Notes: generated by a model from the letters alone, not told the origin. A stretch of 64,000 nucleotides of DNA from Aeromicrobium stalagmiti (GCF_013283745.1 NZ_JABSTZ010000001.1:124001-188000), one strand, 5' to 3'; numbered from the stretch's first letter, positions 8,587 through 17,360 are shown. Numbers and translations are program-made.

Positions 8587-9306
8587 ATGGTGACGATCCC
8601 GGCGCAGTTCAACGGACCAGACCACTCCGGCAACGGCGGCTACGTCGCCGGCATGCTGGCTGCCGAGCACGGCGGACCCGGTCCGGTCACCTCGACGCTG
8701 CGCCTGCCACCTCCGCTCGACGTCCCGCTCAGCTGGGAGCACGACACGCACCACGACGGCGAGATCGTCCGACTCCTCACCGCCGGCGGTGCCGTGGTCG
8801 GCGAGGCCACACCGGGCACGTTCACCCGGGACGTCCCCGCCGTCCCGACGGACGCCGAGGCAGCGACGGGCCTCGCGGCCTACCCGGGGTTTCACCACCA
8901 CCCCTTCGACCGCTGCTTCACGTGTGGGACCGCGCGCGAGGACGGCGACGGCCTGCGCCTGTTCACCGGTCCGATCGGCGACGGCCGGACCGCCGGACCC
9001 TGGACTCCTCACGCCGCGTTCGGCCACACCGACGGGCTGCTCGACGTGCCGACGACGTGGGCCGCGCTCGACTGCCCCGGCGGGTGGGCGGCCGACTTCA
9101 CCCAGCAGACCATGGTGCTGGGACGCATGACCGCCGAGGTCGTCCGTGCGCCCCGCGCGGGCGAGCCCCTGCTCGCGGCCGGCGAGCTCGACGAGCGTGA
9201 CGGCCGCAAGTTCCTCACGAGCACCGCGCTCTACACCCCGGATGGCGAGCTGCTCGGCCGCGCCGAGCAGGTGTGGATCGAGGTCGACCCGGCAGGCTTC
9301 CGCTGA
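8587..9306 (+). CDS. Hotdog-fold thioesterase-like protein
   Basis: A 239-aa cytoplasmic protein. It appears to be built of two hotdog-like halves: an N-terminal one with HSGNGGYVAGMLA and a C-terminal one opened by CFTCG....GDGLRLFTG, a CxxCG pattern seen in acyl-CoA thioesterase-like families. A deduced D-C-P-G-G-W segment near residue 163 resembles the helix region of these folds. The substrate is unknown. The ATG at 8587 is 7 nt after TAGGTT (8574-8579), which overlaps the photolyase stop codon. Confidence 0.65.
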   Translation: MVTIPAQFNGPDHSGNGGYVAGMLAAEHGGPGPVTSTLRLPPPLDVPLSWEHDTHHDGEIVRLLTAGGAVVGEATPGTFTRDVPAVPTDAEAATGLAAYPGFHHHPFDRCFTCGTAREDGDGLRLFTGPIGDGRTAGPWTPHAAFGHTDGLLDVPTTWAALDCPGGWAADFTQQTMVLGRMTAEVVRAPRAGEPLLAAGELDERDGRKFLTSTALYTPDGELLGRAEQVWIEVDPAGFR

Positions 9307-9342
9307 CGTGGCTCCGGGAGTCGCGGCGTAACGTTCTCTGAC

Positions 9343-10620
9343 GTGCCGCGGCTCTCCCACCTCCTCGCCGACACCCGGCCACTGCGCAACCATCACTTCC
9401 GGCGGCTCTGGATCGCCAACATCATCACGGTGATCGGCGCCCAGCTCACGGTCGTCGCCGTGCCCGCCCAGCTCTATGCCGACACGGGCGAGTCGTTCTA
9501 CGTCGGGCTCGCCGGTGTGTTCGGCCTGGTGCCACTCGTCGTGTTCGGGCTCTACGGCGGCGCGCTCGCCGACGTCTTCGACCGGCGCACCCTGCTCGTC
9601 ATCACGACCGTCGGCCTGATCGTGACGAGCGCCCTGTTCTGGGCCCAGGCCGCCGCCGGCAGCACCAACGTGTGGCTGCTGCTGTCGCTGTTCTCGGTGC
9701 AGCAGGCCTTCTTCGCGGTCAACCAGCCGACCCGCAGCGCCGTCATCCCCAAGCTCATCGAGCCCGAGCTGCTGCCTGCTGCCAACTCGCTCAACATGAC
9801 GGTCACGATGGCAGGCGCGATCGCCGGCCCGCTGGTCGCCGGCGTCCTGATCCCGGTCATCGGGTTCGAGTGGATGTATCTCATCGACACCCTGACCCTG
9901 TTCGCCACCCTCGGTGCCGTGCTGCGGCTGCCGAGCCTCAAGGTGCTCGACGCGGCGACCGCCGTGCCCGGCATCCGCGCCGTCATCGACGGATTCGTCT
10001 ACCTGCGCACCCAGCCCGTCCTGATGATGTCGTTCGTCGTCGACCTCATCGCGATGGTGTTCGGCATGCCGCGGGCGCTGTTCCCCGAGATCGCCCACCT
10101 GTCGTTCGACGGGCCGGACGACGGCGGGATCGTGTTTGCCCTGCTGTTCGCCGCGATCCCCGCCGGGGCGGTCATCGGCGGCGTGTTCAGCGGCTGGGTG
10201 TCGAAGATCGAGCGGCAGGGCCGTGCCGTCGTCATCTGCATCGTCGTCTGGGGCCTCGCGATGGCGGGGTTCGGCATCGCGGTGGCCCTGGCCGACCGTT
10301 GGATGACGCCGATGCTCGTCGTCGCGCTCGCCATGCTGGTCGTCGGCGGTGCAGCGGACATGGCATCAGCTGCCTTCCGCAGCAGCATGCTGCAGGCGGC
10401 TGCCGACGACGCGATGCGCGGACGCCTGCAGGGCGTGTTCATCGTCGTGGTGGCCGGCGGCCCCCGCATCGCCGACACCCTGCACGGCGCGACGGCCGCC
10501 GCGGTCGGCACCGCGGCGGCAGCAGCCGGCGGCGGCGTGCTGGTCGTGGTCGGCGTCGTGATCGCCTCCCTGGCCGTCCCCTCGTTCGTCCGCTACCGGA
10601 TCACCCGCACCGCCGCCTGA
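9343..10620 (+). CDS. MFS transporter of the enterobactin-exporter (EntS)-like type
   Basis: A 425-aa major facilitator permease with about 12 hydrophobic segments. The A-type loop motif appears as GALADVFDRRTLL between segments 2 and 3. The overall pattern (FRRLWIANIITVIGAQL, and NQPTRSAVIPKLI in segment 4) is typical of the EntS-like subgroup of drug and siderophore exporters. The substrate is unknown. No siderophore genes are adjacent, although ideR is 2 kb away. The start is GTG, 8 nt after TAACGT (9329-9334). Confidence 0.85.
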   Translation: MPRLSHLLADTRPLRNHHFRRLWIANIITVIGAQLTVVAVPAQLYADTGESFYVGLAGVFGLVPLVVFGLYGGALADVFDRRTLLVITTVGLIVTSALFWAQAAAGSTNVWLLLSLFSVQQAFFAVNQPTRSAVIPKLIEPELLPAANSLNMTVTMAGAIAGPLVAGVLIPVIGFEWMYLIDTLTLFATLGAVLRLPSLKVLDAATAVPGIRAVIDGFVYLRTQPVLMMSFVVDLIAMVFGMPRALFPEIAHLSFDGPDDGGIVFALLFAAIPAGAVIGGVFSGWVSKIERQGRAVVICIVVWGLAMAGFGIAVALADRWMTPMLVVALAMLVVGGAADMASAAFRSSMLQAAADDAMRGRLQGVFIVVVAGGPRIADTLHGATAAAVGTAAAAAGGGVLVVVGVVIASLAVPSFVRYRITRTAA

Positions 10621-10649
10621 CCGCCTCGGCCCCCTGCCACACTGAGGCC

Positions 10650-10931
10650 GTGGCCCGTCGCGAGCTGAGCATCGAGCAGGTCCAGCGCTGGGTCGTGTCG
10701 TTCCTGATCCTGGCGGTCGCCTCGTTCCCGCTGGGAGCACTGACCGCCGTGTCCGACTCGATCGTGGACGACGGTCGGCGTGGTGACGCCGTCCTGCTGA
10801 TCGTGGTCATGGCGGCCCTGGGCGTGCTGGCGCTCGGCGCGATACGCCTGGTGCACCGCCGCCCGGTGCTGTCGCCGTGGCTGGCGTGCGGCGCCGTCCC
10901 TGCCGTGGCCGCCGCGCTGCTGGTGCTCTAG
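10650..10931 (+). CDS. Small three-segment membrane protein, unknown function
   Basis: A 93-aa protein with hydrophobic stretches at about residues 14-33, 45-63 and 74-92, separated by short charged loops. No family is recognised. The GTG start at 10650 is supported by CACACT (10638-10643) 6 nt upstream. It lies 29 bp after the MFS gene on the same strand and converges on the DedA gene. Confidence 0.6.
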   Translation: MARRELSIEQVQRWVVSFLILAVASFPLGALTAVSDSIVDDGRRGDAVLLIVVMAALGVLALGAIRLVHRRPVLSPWLACGAVPAVAAALLVL

Positions 10932-10970
10932 CTTCCAGCGGCTCGGGGTTCCACCGGCTCGGGCGAGCCG

Positions 10971-11648
10971 TCAGACCCGGGGCTCGCCGACCAGCGGGGA
11001 GAACGTCGGGCGGCGCGGCATGACGCCCGTCGCCAGCTCGAGCGACGCCGTGTCGGGTGCGGCCTGCGCGGGACGCACCCCGATGACCGTGCGGACCACC
11101 AGCACCGGCACGACGACCAGCGCGAGCAGCACGACCAGCAGCCACGAGGCCCGGCCGAACGCGTCGTTGGTGGCGGCGGTCAGCCCGGCGACGACCGAGC
11201 CGCCGCCGACGTACGCGGACGACCACAGTGCGGATCCGGCGATCGAGGCGACGGCGAAGCGTCGGTACTCCAGGCCCGAGGCGCCCGCCGCGGCCGGCGT
11301 CAGGGTGCGGATGACGGGCACGAGGCGGGTCGCGAAGATCGCCACTCCACCGCGGCGTCGCAGCAGGTCGGTCGCGCGGTCGAAGTGGTGCCGCCCCAGG
11401 CGCTGCACGGCGCGGGTCTCGCGCAGCGCGTCGCCGTAGCGGCGACCGAGCAGGTAGCCGACGTGATCGCCGAGGCTCGCGCCGATCATGACCGCCACGC
11501 CGAGCAGCACCATCTGCGTGGGTGATCCCAGCGTCGCGGCGAGCACGACGACCGCGGTCTCGCCGGGCAGGAGCATCCCGAGCCCCAGCCCCGACTCCGC
11601 GAAGGCAAGACAGAAGCCCAGTCCGAGTGTCAGAGCGATTCCAGTCAT
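10971..11648 (-). CDS. DedA-family membrane protein
   Basis: A 225-aa polytopic protein of the DedA/VTT (SNARE-associated) superfamily, whose members act as lipid flippases or help maintain membrane potential. Signatures are GASLGDHVGYLLGRRYG near residues 63-79 and ARLVPVIRTLTPAAAGASG near 106-124, with a re-entrant-loop-like LLPGET segment near residue 26. The ATG at 11648 gives the family's usual short N-terminus. The C-terminal 40 residues are polar and cytoplasmic-looking. Confidence 0.82.
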   Translation of the reverse strand: MTGIALTLGLGFCLAFAESGLGLGMLLPGETAVVVLAATLGSPTQMVLLGVAVMIGASLGDHVGYLLGRRYGDALRETRAVQRLGRHHFDRATDLLRRRGGVAIFATRLVPVIRTLTPAAAGASGLEYRRFAVASIAGSALWSSAYVGGGSVVAGLTAATNDAFGRASWLLVVLLALVVVPVLVVRTVIGVRPAQAAPDTASLELATGVMPRRPTFSPLVGEPRV

Positions 11649-11754
11649 GCACCCACCGTGCGAGACCGATACGTCGACCAGCCGGAGACGAGGTGGCTCA
11701 CAGGTGAACATCGCCGGACGTGCGCGAGGCGCCGGGGCGTGATGCGATCGGAGC

Positions 11755-12240
11755 ATGAGCACGCTCACCCCCCAGACCCGTCAGCCCCGCGCCCGTGGCC
11801 CCCTCGTCCTGCTCGGGCTTCTCGTCGCGTCGTTCGCGGTCGCCGCGATCGGCGGCCTCGCGACGGCCGGCAACGTCGACGGCTGGTACGCCACGGCCGA
11901 CAAGCCACCGTTCAACCCGCCGAACTGGCTGTTCGCGCCCGTGTGGACGGCGCTGTACGCCGCGATGGCCGTCGCGGCGTGGCTGGTGTGGCGCCGCGGC
12001 GGCGACCTGCGCCTGTGGTGGGTGCAGCTGGCGCTCAACCTGGCATGGACGCCGGTCTTCTTCGCCGCCGAGCTGCTGTGGCCCGCGCTCGTCGTGATCG
12101 TCCTGCTCGACCTGGCCGTCGCGGCGACGTTGGTCATGTTCTGGCGCACCGACCGGGTCGCCGGCGCCCTGTTCGTCCCCTACCTGGCCTGGGTGCTCTT
12201 CGCGACGGCCCTCAACGCGTCGATCGCCGCGCTCAACTAG
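11755..12240 (+). CDS. tspO: TspO/MBR (translocator protein) family
   Basis: A 161-aa membrane protein with five hydrophobic helices. Family signatures are WYATADKPPFNPPNWLFAPV between helices 1 and 2 and QLALNLAWTPVFF in helix 3. TspO proteins bind tetrapyrroles and are linked to stress and porphyrin handling; the role here is not shown by context. An N-terminal extension of about 20 polar residues (TPQTRQPRARGP) precedes helix 1. It is divergent from dedA across 106 bp. Confidence 0.88.
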   Translation: MSTLTPQTRQPRARGPLVLLGLLVASFAVAAIGGLATAGNVDGWYATADKPPFNPPNWLFAPVWTALYAAMAVAAWLVWRRGGDLRLWWVQLALNLAWTPVFFAAELLWPALVVIVLLDLAVAATLVMFWRTDRVAGALFVPYLAWVLFATALNASIAALN

Positions 12241-12268
12241 GTCCGGCACGACTGACTAGGGTGGGTCC

Positions 12269-12736
12269 ATGACGACGGTGCTGACCTACGGGACGTTCGA
12301 CCTGTTCCACATCGGCCACCTCAACCTGATCAACCGGCTGGCCGAGCTCGGCGACCGGCTGGTCATCGGGGTGTCGACCGACGAGTTCAACGCCGGCAAG
12401 GGCAAGAAGTCGATCGTGTCCTACGAGGACCGGGCCCGGATCGTGTCGAGCATCAAGGGCGTCGACCTGGTCGTGCCCGAGACGTCGTGGGAGCAGAAGG
12501 TCTCCGACATCAAGGCGCACGACGTCGACGTGTTCGCGATCGGCGACGACTGGCGCGGCAAGTTCGACGAGCTCAAGGAGCTGTGCGACGTCGTCTACCT
12601 GTCACGCACCGACGGCATCTCGAGCACCGAGATCAAGCAGATGCTCCGCGTCCTCGACCCGAGCCACATCACCGAGATGCAGGACGCGCTCTCGGTCATG
12701 AGCCGCCTGCTCGAGCACTACCGCGACCTGACCTGA
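12269..12736 (+). CDS. Glycerol-3-phosphate cytidylyltransferase-like protein (TagD/TarD type)
   Basis: A 155-aa nucleotidyltransferase. The HxGH motif is in FDLFHIGHLNL (about residues 9-19) and the second signature RTDGISSTEIK lies near 113-123, the pair that defines TagD-type enzymes making CDP-glycerol from CTP and glycerol 3-phosphate. CDP-glycerol normally supplies teichoic-acid-like polymers. No polymerase is adjacent, but a CDP-alcohol phosphotransferase and a second cytidylyltransferase lie in the polysaccharide locus 27-35 kb away. TAGGGT (12257-12262) is 6 nt before the ATG. It converges on pdxH with 12 bp between stops. Confidence 0.85.
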   Translation: MTTVLTYGTFDLFHIGHLNLINRLAELGDRLVIGVSTDEFNAGKGKKSIVSYEDRARIVSSIKGVDLVVPETSWEQKVSDIKAHDVDVFAIGDDWRGKFDELKELCDVVYLSRTDGISSTEIKQMLRVLDPSHITEMQDALSVMSRLLEHYRDLT

Positions 12737-12748
12737 CGGCGCGAGGTC

Positions 12749-13393
12749 TCAGGGCGCGAGGCGCTCGCGGACCCACCCGCCGGGCACCTGGGTGAAGCGG
12801 ATGCGATCGTGCAGACGGCTGACGCGCCCCTGCCAGAACTCGATCGACTCGACCGCGACGCGGTAGCCGCCCCAGACCGGCGGACGGACGACGTCGTGCC
12901 CCTCGAAGACCTGCTCGACCTCGACCACCCGCTGCTCCAACGCCTCTCGGCCCGCGATCGGACGCGACTGCGGAGACGCGACGGCGCCGATCTGCGAGCC
13001 GCGGGGACGCGACGAGAAGTAGGCGTCGGACTCGGCGTCGTCGAGGCGGGTGACAGAGCCCTCGACCCGGACCTGGCGCTGCAGGGGGTGCCACAGCATC
13101 GTGGCGGCGGCCCGGGGGTTGGCCGCGAGCTCGAGGCCCTTGCGCGACTCGTAGCCGGTGAAGAACGAGAGGCCCCGCTCGTCGAGACCCTTGAGCAGGA
13201 CGATGCGGACGGACGGCCGACCGTCAGGCGTCGCGGTCGCCAGCGCCATGGCGTTCGGCTCGTGCACCTTCGCCGCCACCGCCTCCTCGAGCCAGCGCCC
13301 GAACAGGGCCAGCGGATCGTCGCCGGCGGCCGTCTCGTCGAGGCCGTCGCGGGCGTACTCCTCACGCATCCGGGCCAAATCAGGGGTCTCCAT
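12749..13393 (-). CDS. pdxH: Pyridoxamine 5'-phosphate oxidase
   Basis: A 214-aa FMN enzyme that oxidises pyridoxine or pyridoxamine 5'-phosphate to pyridoxal phosphate. The canonical features are the N-terminal RMREEYARDGLDE helix, FMN-binding RPSVRIVLLKG (about 59-69) and SFFTGYESRKG (76-86), the RPRGSQIGAVASPQS segment (about 129-143), and a C-terminal FWQGRVSRLHDR...RERLAP that matches PdxH almost exactly. The ATG at 13393 gives the normal length; longer readings upstream overlap citrate synthase and lack similarity. It is divergent from citrate synthase with 36 bp between starts. Confidence 0.93.
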   Translation of the reverse strand: METPDLARMREEYARDGLDETAAGDDPLALFGRWLEEAVAAKVHEPNAMALATATPDGRPSVRIVLLKGLDERGLSFFTGYESRKGLELAANPRAAATMLWHPLQRQVRVEGSVTRLDDAESDAYFSSRPRGSQIGAVASPQSRPIAGREALEQRVVEVEQVFEGHDVVRPPVWGGYRVAVESIEFWQGRVSRLHDRIRFTQVPGGWVRERLAP

Positions 13394-13429
13394 GTGCCCA
13401 AGGTAATGGCGCAGGGCAGAATGCACCGT

Positions 13430-14536
13430 ATGACTGAAGTGCACCACGGACTTGAAGGCGTCATCGCGTTCGAGAGCGAGATTGCCGAACCTGACAAGGA
13501 AGGGTCTGCGCTTCGCTATCGCGGCGTCGACATCGACGACCTCGTCGGGCGCGTCCCCTTCGAGAAGATCTGGGGCCTCCTGGTCGACGGGACGTACGAT
13601 CCCGGTCTGCCGCCCGCCGAGCCGTTCCCGATCCCCGTCCACTCCGGCGACATCCGCGCCGACGTCCAGAGCGCCATCGCGCTGACGGCCCCCGCCTGGG
13701 GCATGAAGCAGCTCTACGACATCGACGACACCCAGGCACGAGAGGATCTCGCCCGCACCGCGGTCATGGTCCTGTCCTACGTCGCCCAGGCCGCTCGCGG
13801 CGTCGGGCAGCCGATGGTCCCGCAGGCCGAGATCGACAAGTGCTCGACGATCACCGAGCGCTTCCTGACGCGCTGGCGTGGCGAGGTCAACCCCGACCAC
13901 GTCAAGGCCATCGACGCCTACTGGGTCTCCGCGGCCGAGCACGGCATGAACGCCTCGACCTTCACGGCCCGCGTCATCGCCTCCACGGGCGCCGACGCTG
14001 CCGCTGCGCTCTCGGGTGCGGTCGGCGCGATGTCGGGGCCCCTGCACGGCGGCGCCCCGGCCCGCGTGCTGACGATGATCGAGGCCGTCGAGAAGTCCGG
14101 CGACGCCGAGAAGTACGTCAAGGAGCAGCTTGACGCCGGAGAGCGCCTGATGGGCTTCGGCCACCGCGTCTACCGCGCGCAGGACCCCCGGGCCCGCACG
14201 CTGCGCCGTACGGCCAAGGAGCTCAACGCTCCCCGCGCCGAGGTCGCCATCGCGCTCGAGGAGGCCGCGCTCAAGGAGCTCAAGGAGCGTCGTCCCGACC
14301 GCGTGCTCGAGACCAACGTCGAGTTCTGGGCCGCGATCATCCTCGACTACGCCGAGATCCCGCCGCACATGTTCACGGCGATGTTCACCTCCGCCCGCAC
14401 CGCCGGGTGGAGCGCGCACATCCTGGAGCAGAAGCGCACCGGACGTCTGATCCGTCCCTCCGCGATCTACACCGGCCCGGCCTCGCGCCGCGCCGACGAG
14501 GTCGAGGGCTGGAACCCGGACTGGGCCAACAGCTGA
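13430..14536 (+). CDS. Citrate synthase 2 (methylcitrate/citrate synthase-type)
   Basis: A 368-aa enzyme condensing acetyl-CoA (or propionyl-CoA) with oxaloacetate. Catalytic signatures are AEHGMNASTFTARV, SGPLHGGAP and GFGHRVYRAQDPRA, with the active-site Asp region near ETNVEFWAA. The length matches the short actinobacterial citrate synthase 2 (CitA) class rather than the 430-aa GltA class. A methylcitrate role is possible because the methylmalonyl-CoA genes are 4-8 kb away. CAGAAT (13417-13422) is 7 nt before the ATG. A strong terminator follows at 14563-14604. Confidence 0.88.
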   Translation: MTEVHHGLEGVIAFESEIAEPDKEGSALRYRGVDIDDLVGRVPFEKIWGLLVDGTYDPGLPPAEPFPIPVHSGDIRADVQSAIALTAPAWGMKQLYDIDDTQAREDLARTAVMVLSYVAQAARGVGQPMVPQAEIDKCSTITERFLTRWRGEVNPDHVKAIDAYWVSAAEHGMNASTFTARVIASTGADAAAALSGAVGAMSGPLHGGAPARVLTMIEAVEKSGDAEKYVKEQLDAGERLMGFGHRVYRAQDPRARTLRRTAKELNAPRAEVAIALEEAALKELKERRPDRVLETNVEFWAAIILDYAEIPPHMFTAMFTSARTAGWSAHILEQKRTGRLIRPSAIYTGPASRRADEVEGWNPDWANS

Positions 14537-14562
14537 CCCTGCACCGCCACTGAGACGAGAAG

Positions 14563-14604
14563 ATCTGGGTTTGTCCGCGCCGGCGCGGACAAACCCAGAT
14601 TCTT
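14563..14604 (+). terminator. Rho-independent terminator after citrate synthase
   Basis: Perfect 17-bp stem ATCTGGGTTTGTCCGCG (14563-14579) with a CCGG loop and its complement at 14584-14600, followed by TCTTTTC. It lies 27 bp after the citrate synthase stop and insulates the leaderless gene at 14638. Confidence 0.93.
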
Positions 14605-14637
14605 TTCTCCCCGAGCGACTCGCCTAGAGTGAGGCCG

Positions 14638-15546
14638 GTGAAGTCCAGATGGGTCACGATCCTCGCCGGCGTCATCGCTGTTGTCGTGACCCTGAGCGTC
14701 GCGATCGGCCTGTCCTCGCCTGACGGCGTCGTCGCGGGTGCGGGTGACGACAGCCCCTCCGCGCGACCGTCGGGCACCCCGCAAGCCTCCGCCACGACGA
14801 CCGCACCCGCCACGGCCGAGCCGGAGGAGACCGCCGACCGGGCGCCCCTGGACGTCAAGGGCACCTGGCCGGGACGTCCCGACGGCACCACGGCGTCGGG
14901 TCCGACGGTCGACTGGTGCCCCGCGGTGCGGACGACCGGCGCGGCCGAGGCCGAGCAGGTCTTCGGTGCCGAGGCCACCGATGCGGCCGCGTGCGCCGCG
15001 GTGCGGTTCATGTTCGAGCAGCGCTACTCGCGCCTGTCGCTTCCCCGCACCTCGTACGCAGCCGGCGACTTCGACTTCGTTCTGCCCGCCCTGACGGCCG
15101 CCACGGCACAGACCTATAGTCCCCGGATCGACCGCTTCGTCAGCTCGCCCGGCGACCGGACGGCCGCCGACGACCTCGGCCTGGTGCTCCTGCGGGCCGA
15201 CGACGGCGGCGGCGCCGACCACGCCCTGGCCGGCGAGGGACGGGTGTTCTACGGTCCGGCGTTCACGACCCGGGGCTATCGCCAGCGGGCCGCGTGGATC
15301 AACCCCACGTGGTCGAAGGTCGCGATCCGGGTCGACCGCTCGAAGTCGCAGCCGCGCATCGTCGCGACGTTCACCGCCTCGGCCGCCGTGCCGGTGTTCG
15401 ACACCGACGACGACACCGACGACATGATGACCGTGCCGACGAGCGCATCGCTGTTCCTGCGGCAGGAGGGCTCCGACTGGCGCATCGGCGGCTGGACGAC
15501 GATGCGCACCGGCACGGTCGAGTTCGGCGCCCTCGAGCTCCGCTGA
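14638..15546 (+). CDS. Membrane-anchored extracytoplasmic protein of unknown function
   Basis: A 302-aa protein with one N-terminal hydrophobic helix (about residues 6-27, signal anchor), a low-complexity Ser/Thr/Pro/Ala/Glu linker (about 38-75) and a folded extracytoplasmic domain containing two Cys (in VDWCPAVR and AAACAAVR), about 26 residues apart. The end of the domain (SDWRIGGWTT) resembles small beta-rich domains in which a lipoprotein 'W...GGW' strand is repeated, but no named family is recognised. There is no lipobox. The GTG at 14638 follows TAGAGT (14625-14630) by 7 nt. Confidence 0.65.
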   Translation: MKSRWVTILAGVIAVVVTLSVAIGLSSPDGVVAGAGDDSPSARPSGTPQASATTTAPATAEPEETADRAPLDVKGTWPGRPDGTTASGPTVDWCPAVRTTGAAEAEQVFGAEATDAAACAAVRFMFEQRYSRLSLPRTSYAAGDFDFVLPALTAATAQTYSPRIDRFVSSPGDRTAADDLGLVLLRADDGGGADHALAGEGRVFYGPAFTTRGYRQRAAWINPTWSKVAIRVDRSKSQPRIVATFTASAAVPVFDTDDDTDDMMTVPTSASLFLRQEGSDWRIGGWTTMRTGTVEFGALELR

Positions 15547-15576
15547 CGGCGCCACGACGCCGTCCGGACATGAGAG

Positions 15577-15609
15577 GGGGCCGGCCATCCCCCCGAGACG
15601 GCCGGCCCC
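15577..15609 (+). terminator. Terminator-like hairpin after 14638-15546
   Basis: A perfect 10-bp GC stem, GGGGCCGGCC (15577-15586) paired with GGCCGGCCCC (15600-15609), with a 13-nt loop. It lies 31 bp after the stop codon. There is no T-run, as is common for actinobacterial terminators. Confidence 0.6.
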
Positions 15610-15673
15610 ATGACGCTTGCGCGTCGGTGCCTCTGTGAAAGACCGTAACGAACTTCCGGCGATAAGTGCAGTC

Positions 15674-15702
15674 TTGACTTTTGGCGAGGAACTAGTTAAT
15701 TA
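15674..15702 (+). promoter_or_regulatory. Sigma-70-type promoter, TTGACT-17-TAATTA
   Basis: TTGACT (15674-15679) and TAATTA (15697-15702) are separated by 17 nt in the most AT-rich stretch of this region. Transcription would start near 15709, about 120 nt before the F420-reductase-like gene, and read straight into three consecutive stem-loops. Confidence 0.6.
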
Positions 15703-15779
15703 GGACTACAGGGCCTAGTCCTTCCGAGTACTCCCTCGGGGGACCCCTGGATGCGGAGGCGCTCCCTCGCCTCCGCATC
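15702..15779 (+). ncRNA. Candidate small RNA or structured 5' leader
   Basis: Directly after the promoter come AGGACTA/TAGTCCT (15702-15708 with 15716-15722), CCGAG/CTCGG (15724-15728 with 15735-15739) and a perfect 12-bp stem GATGCGGAGGCG (15750-15761 with 15768-15779, 6-nt loop). The region has no convincing reading frame. It could be an independent small RNA ending at the 12-bp hairpin, or the leader of the gene at 15829. No known riboswitch class was recognised. Confidence 0.4.
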
Positions 15780-15828
15780 GCCACGTCCGGGGCGGAATGC
15801 CCGCCAGGCCTCGGCAGTTGACCCAGTC

Positions 15829-16470
15829 ATGACCACCATCGGACTCATCGGCGCCGGCCACATCGGCAGCCAGATCGCTCGCGCAGCAACAGCACACGGC
15901 CACCAGGTCGTCATCAGCAACTCCCGCGGACCCGAGACCCTGACGGACCTCGTCGCCGAGCTCGGCCCCGACGCCCGGGCGGCGACTCCCGAGGAGGCGG
16001 CGACGGTCGGTGACCTCGTCGTCGTGACCATCCCGCTCAAGGCGATCTCGACCGTCCCCGTCGAGCCCCTCGTCGGCAAGACCGTCATCGACACCAACAA
16101 CTACTATCCCCAGCGCGACGGCCACGTCGATGCTCTCGACGACGAGTCCACGACCAGCGCCGAGCTGCTCCAGGCCCACCTCGTCGGCGCACACGTCGTG
16201 AAGGCGTTCAACCACATCCAGTCCGACCACATCACCGAGCACGCACAGCCCGCGGGCTCAGCCGACCGCCGCGCGCTGGTCGTGGCGGGTGACGACGAGG
16301 CCGCCAAGGCCACCGTCGCGGCGTTCATCGACGAGATCGGCTTCGACGTCGTCGACCTCGGCCCCCTGGCCGAGGGCTGGCGCATCCAGCCCGACACTCC
16401 GGGCTACGGCCCGCGGCTCACCGTCGACAGCCTGCGCGCGGCGGCCGAGGCGGCGCAGCGCCGCGGCTGA
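15829..16470 (+). CDS. NADPH-dependent F420 reductase-like (coenzyme F420-dependent NADP oxidoreductase) protein
   Basis: A 213-aa Rossmann protein. TTIGLIGAGHIGSQIARA at the N-terminus is the dinucleotide-binding loop, followed by SNSRGPETL, which in F420H2:NADP oxidoreductase homologues contacts the 2'-phosphate of NADP. DTNNYYPQRDGH and VVKAFNHIQSDH are further family hallmarks. Many bacterial homologues use substrates other than F420, so the cofactor partner is uncertain. The long leader (about 120 nt) contrasts with the leaderless genes around it. It converges on the transglutaminase gene. Confidence 0.8.
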   Translation: MTTIGLIGAGHIGSQIARAATAHGHQVVISNSRGPETLTDLVAELGPDARAATPEEAATVGDLVVVTIPLKAISTVPVEPLVGKTVIDTNNYYPQRDGHVDALDDESTTSAELLQAHLVGAHVVKAFNHIQSDHITEHAQPAGSADRRALVVAGDDEAAKATVAAFIDEIGFDVVDLGPLAEGWRIQPDTPGYGPRLTVDSLRAAAEAAQRRG

Positions 16471-16482
16471 CCGGGCCGACCG

Positions 16483-17277
16483 TCAGCGCAGCTGGACGAG
16501 CGCCTGCAGGTCGTCCTGAGGAAGCTCGTCGACGACCGCGGTGACCTCCATCCAGCGCAGGTCCACGGCAGCCCAGTGCTGCGAGAGGAACGCGGTCTCC
16601 GAGGCGTCCTGACCGGTGGCGATCCGTACGAGACTGCTGCGGGGAGCCAACGTCGTCGCGTCGACGACGTTCCATCGTCCATCGATGTAGGCCTCCGCGA
16701 CAGCGTGGAAGTCCATCGGCGAGAGGCCGGGGGCATAGACCGACACCAGGCGGGCCGGCACGTCGAGGGCGCGGAGCAGGGCCACCACCAGGTGCGCGTA
16801 GTCACGGCACACGCCCTTGCGCGCCAGGAAGGTCGCGACGGCACCGTCGGTGGGCTGGCTCGCGCCGGGGACGTACGACAGGCGGTCGCCGACCCAGGAG
16901 CTCACGGCGTCGAGCAGGTCCTTGCCGGACAGTCCGACGAACTCCGACTTGGCCGTGGCGAACAGGGTGTCGGACTCGCAGTAGCGGCTCGGACGTCGGT
17001 AGGTGATGATGTCGAGCTCGCGGTCGGCGGCGGGGTCGGCGAGTCCGTCGAGCTCGGCCCGGTAGTCGATCGTGACGGGGCCCGTCGGGCCGGTCAGGCG
17101 GTGCAGACGGGTCCCGTGCTCACCCACCAGCTCGGTCGGCTCGACCGGCTGGCCACTGGCGATGATCGTCAGCGTCTCGGAGACCACCGGGCTGCCCGCC
17201 GCGACGGCGACGGAGAGGACCAGGTCGGCAGGGTTCCAGCAGTGGAGCTCGAGGTGGGTCGTCACAGTTCTCTTCAC
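16483..17277 (-). CDS. Transglutaminase-like cysteine peptidase family protein
   Basis: A 264-aa protein with an N-terminal beta-rich bacterial transglutaminase-like domain and a C-terminal transglutaminase core. The complete Cys-His-Asp triad is visible: Cys157 (KGVCRDYAHL), His191 (MDFHAVAEAYI) and Asp206 (WNVVDATT). Such proteins are usually cytoplasmic, and their substrates are unknown. The GTG start at 17277 follows CAGGAT (17284-17289) by 6 nt. No signal peptide is present. Confidence 0.85.
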   Translation of the reverse strand: MKRTVTTHLELHCWNPADLVLSVAVAAGSPVVSETLTIIASGQPVEPTELVGEHGTRLHRLTGPTGPVTIDYRAELDGLADPAADRELDIITYRRPSRYCESDTLFATAKSEFVGLSGKDLLDAVSSWVGDRLSYVPGASQPTDGAVATFLARKGVCRDYAHLVVALLRALDVPARLVSVYAPGLSPMDFHAVAEAYIDGRWNVVDATTLAPRSSLVRIATGQDASETAFLSQHWAAVDLRWMEVTAVVDELPQDDLQALVQLR

Positions 17278-17360
17278 CGCCTGATCCTGTCACAGCACCG
17301 GGGTGGGCCGCCTGCTCGCAGGACGTGACGATCACGACCCCCTCCGGGGGGTTTGAGACG

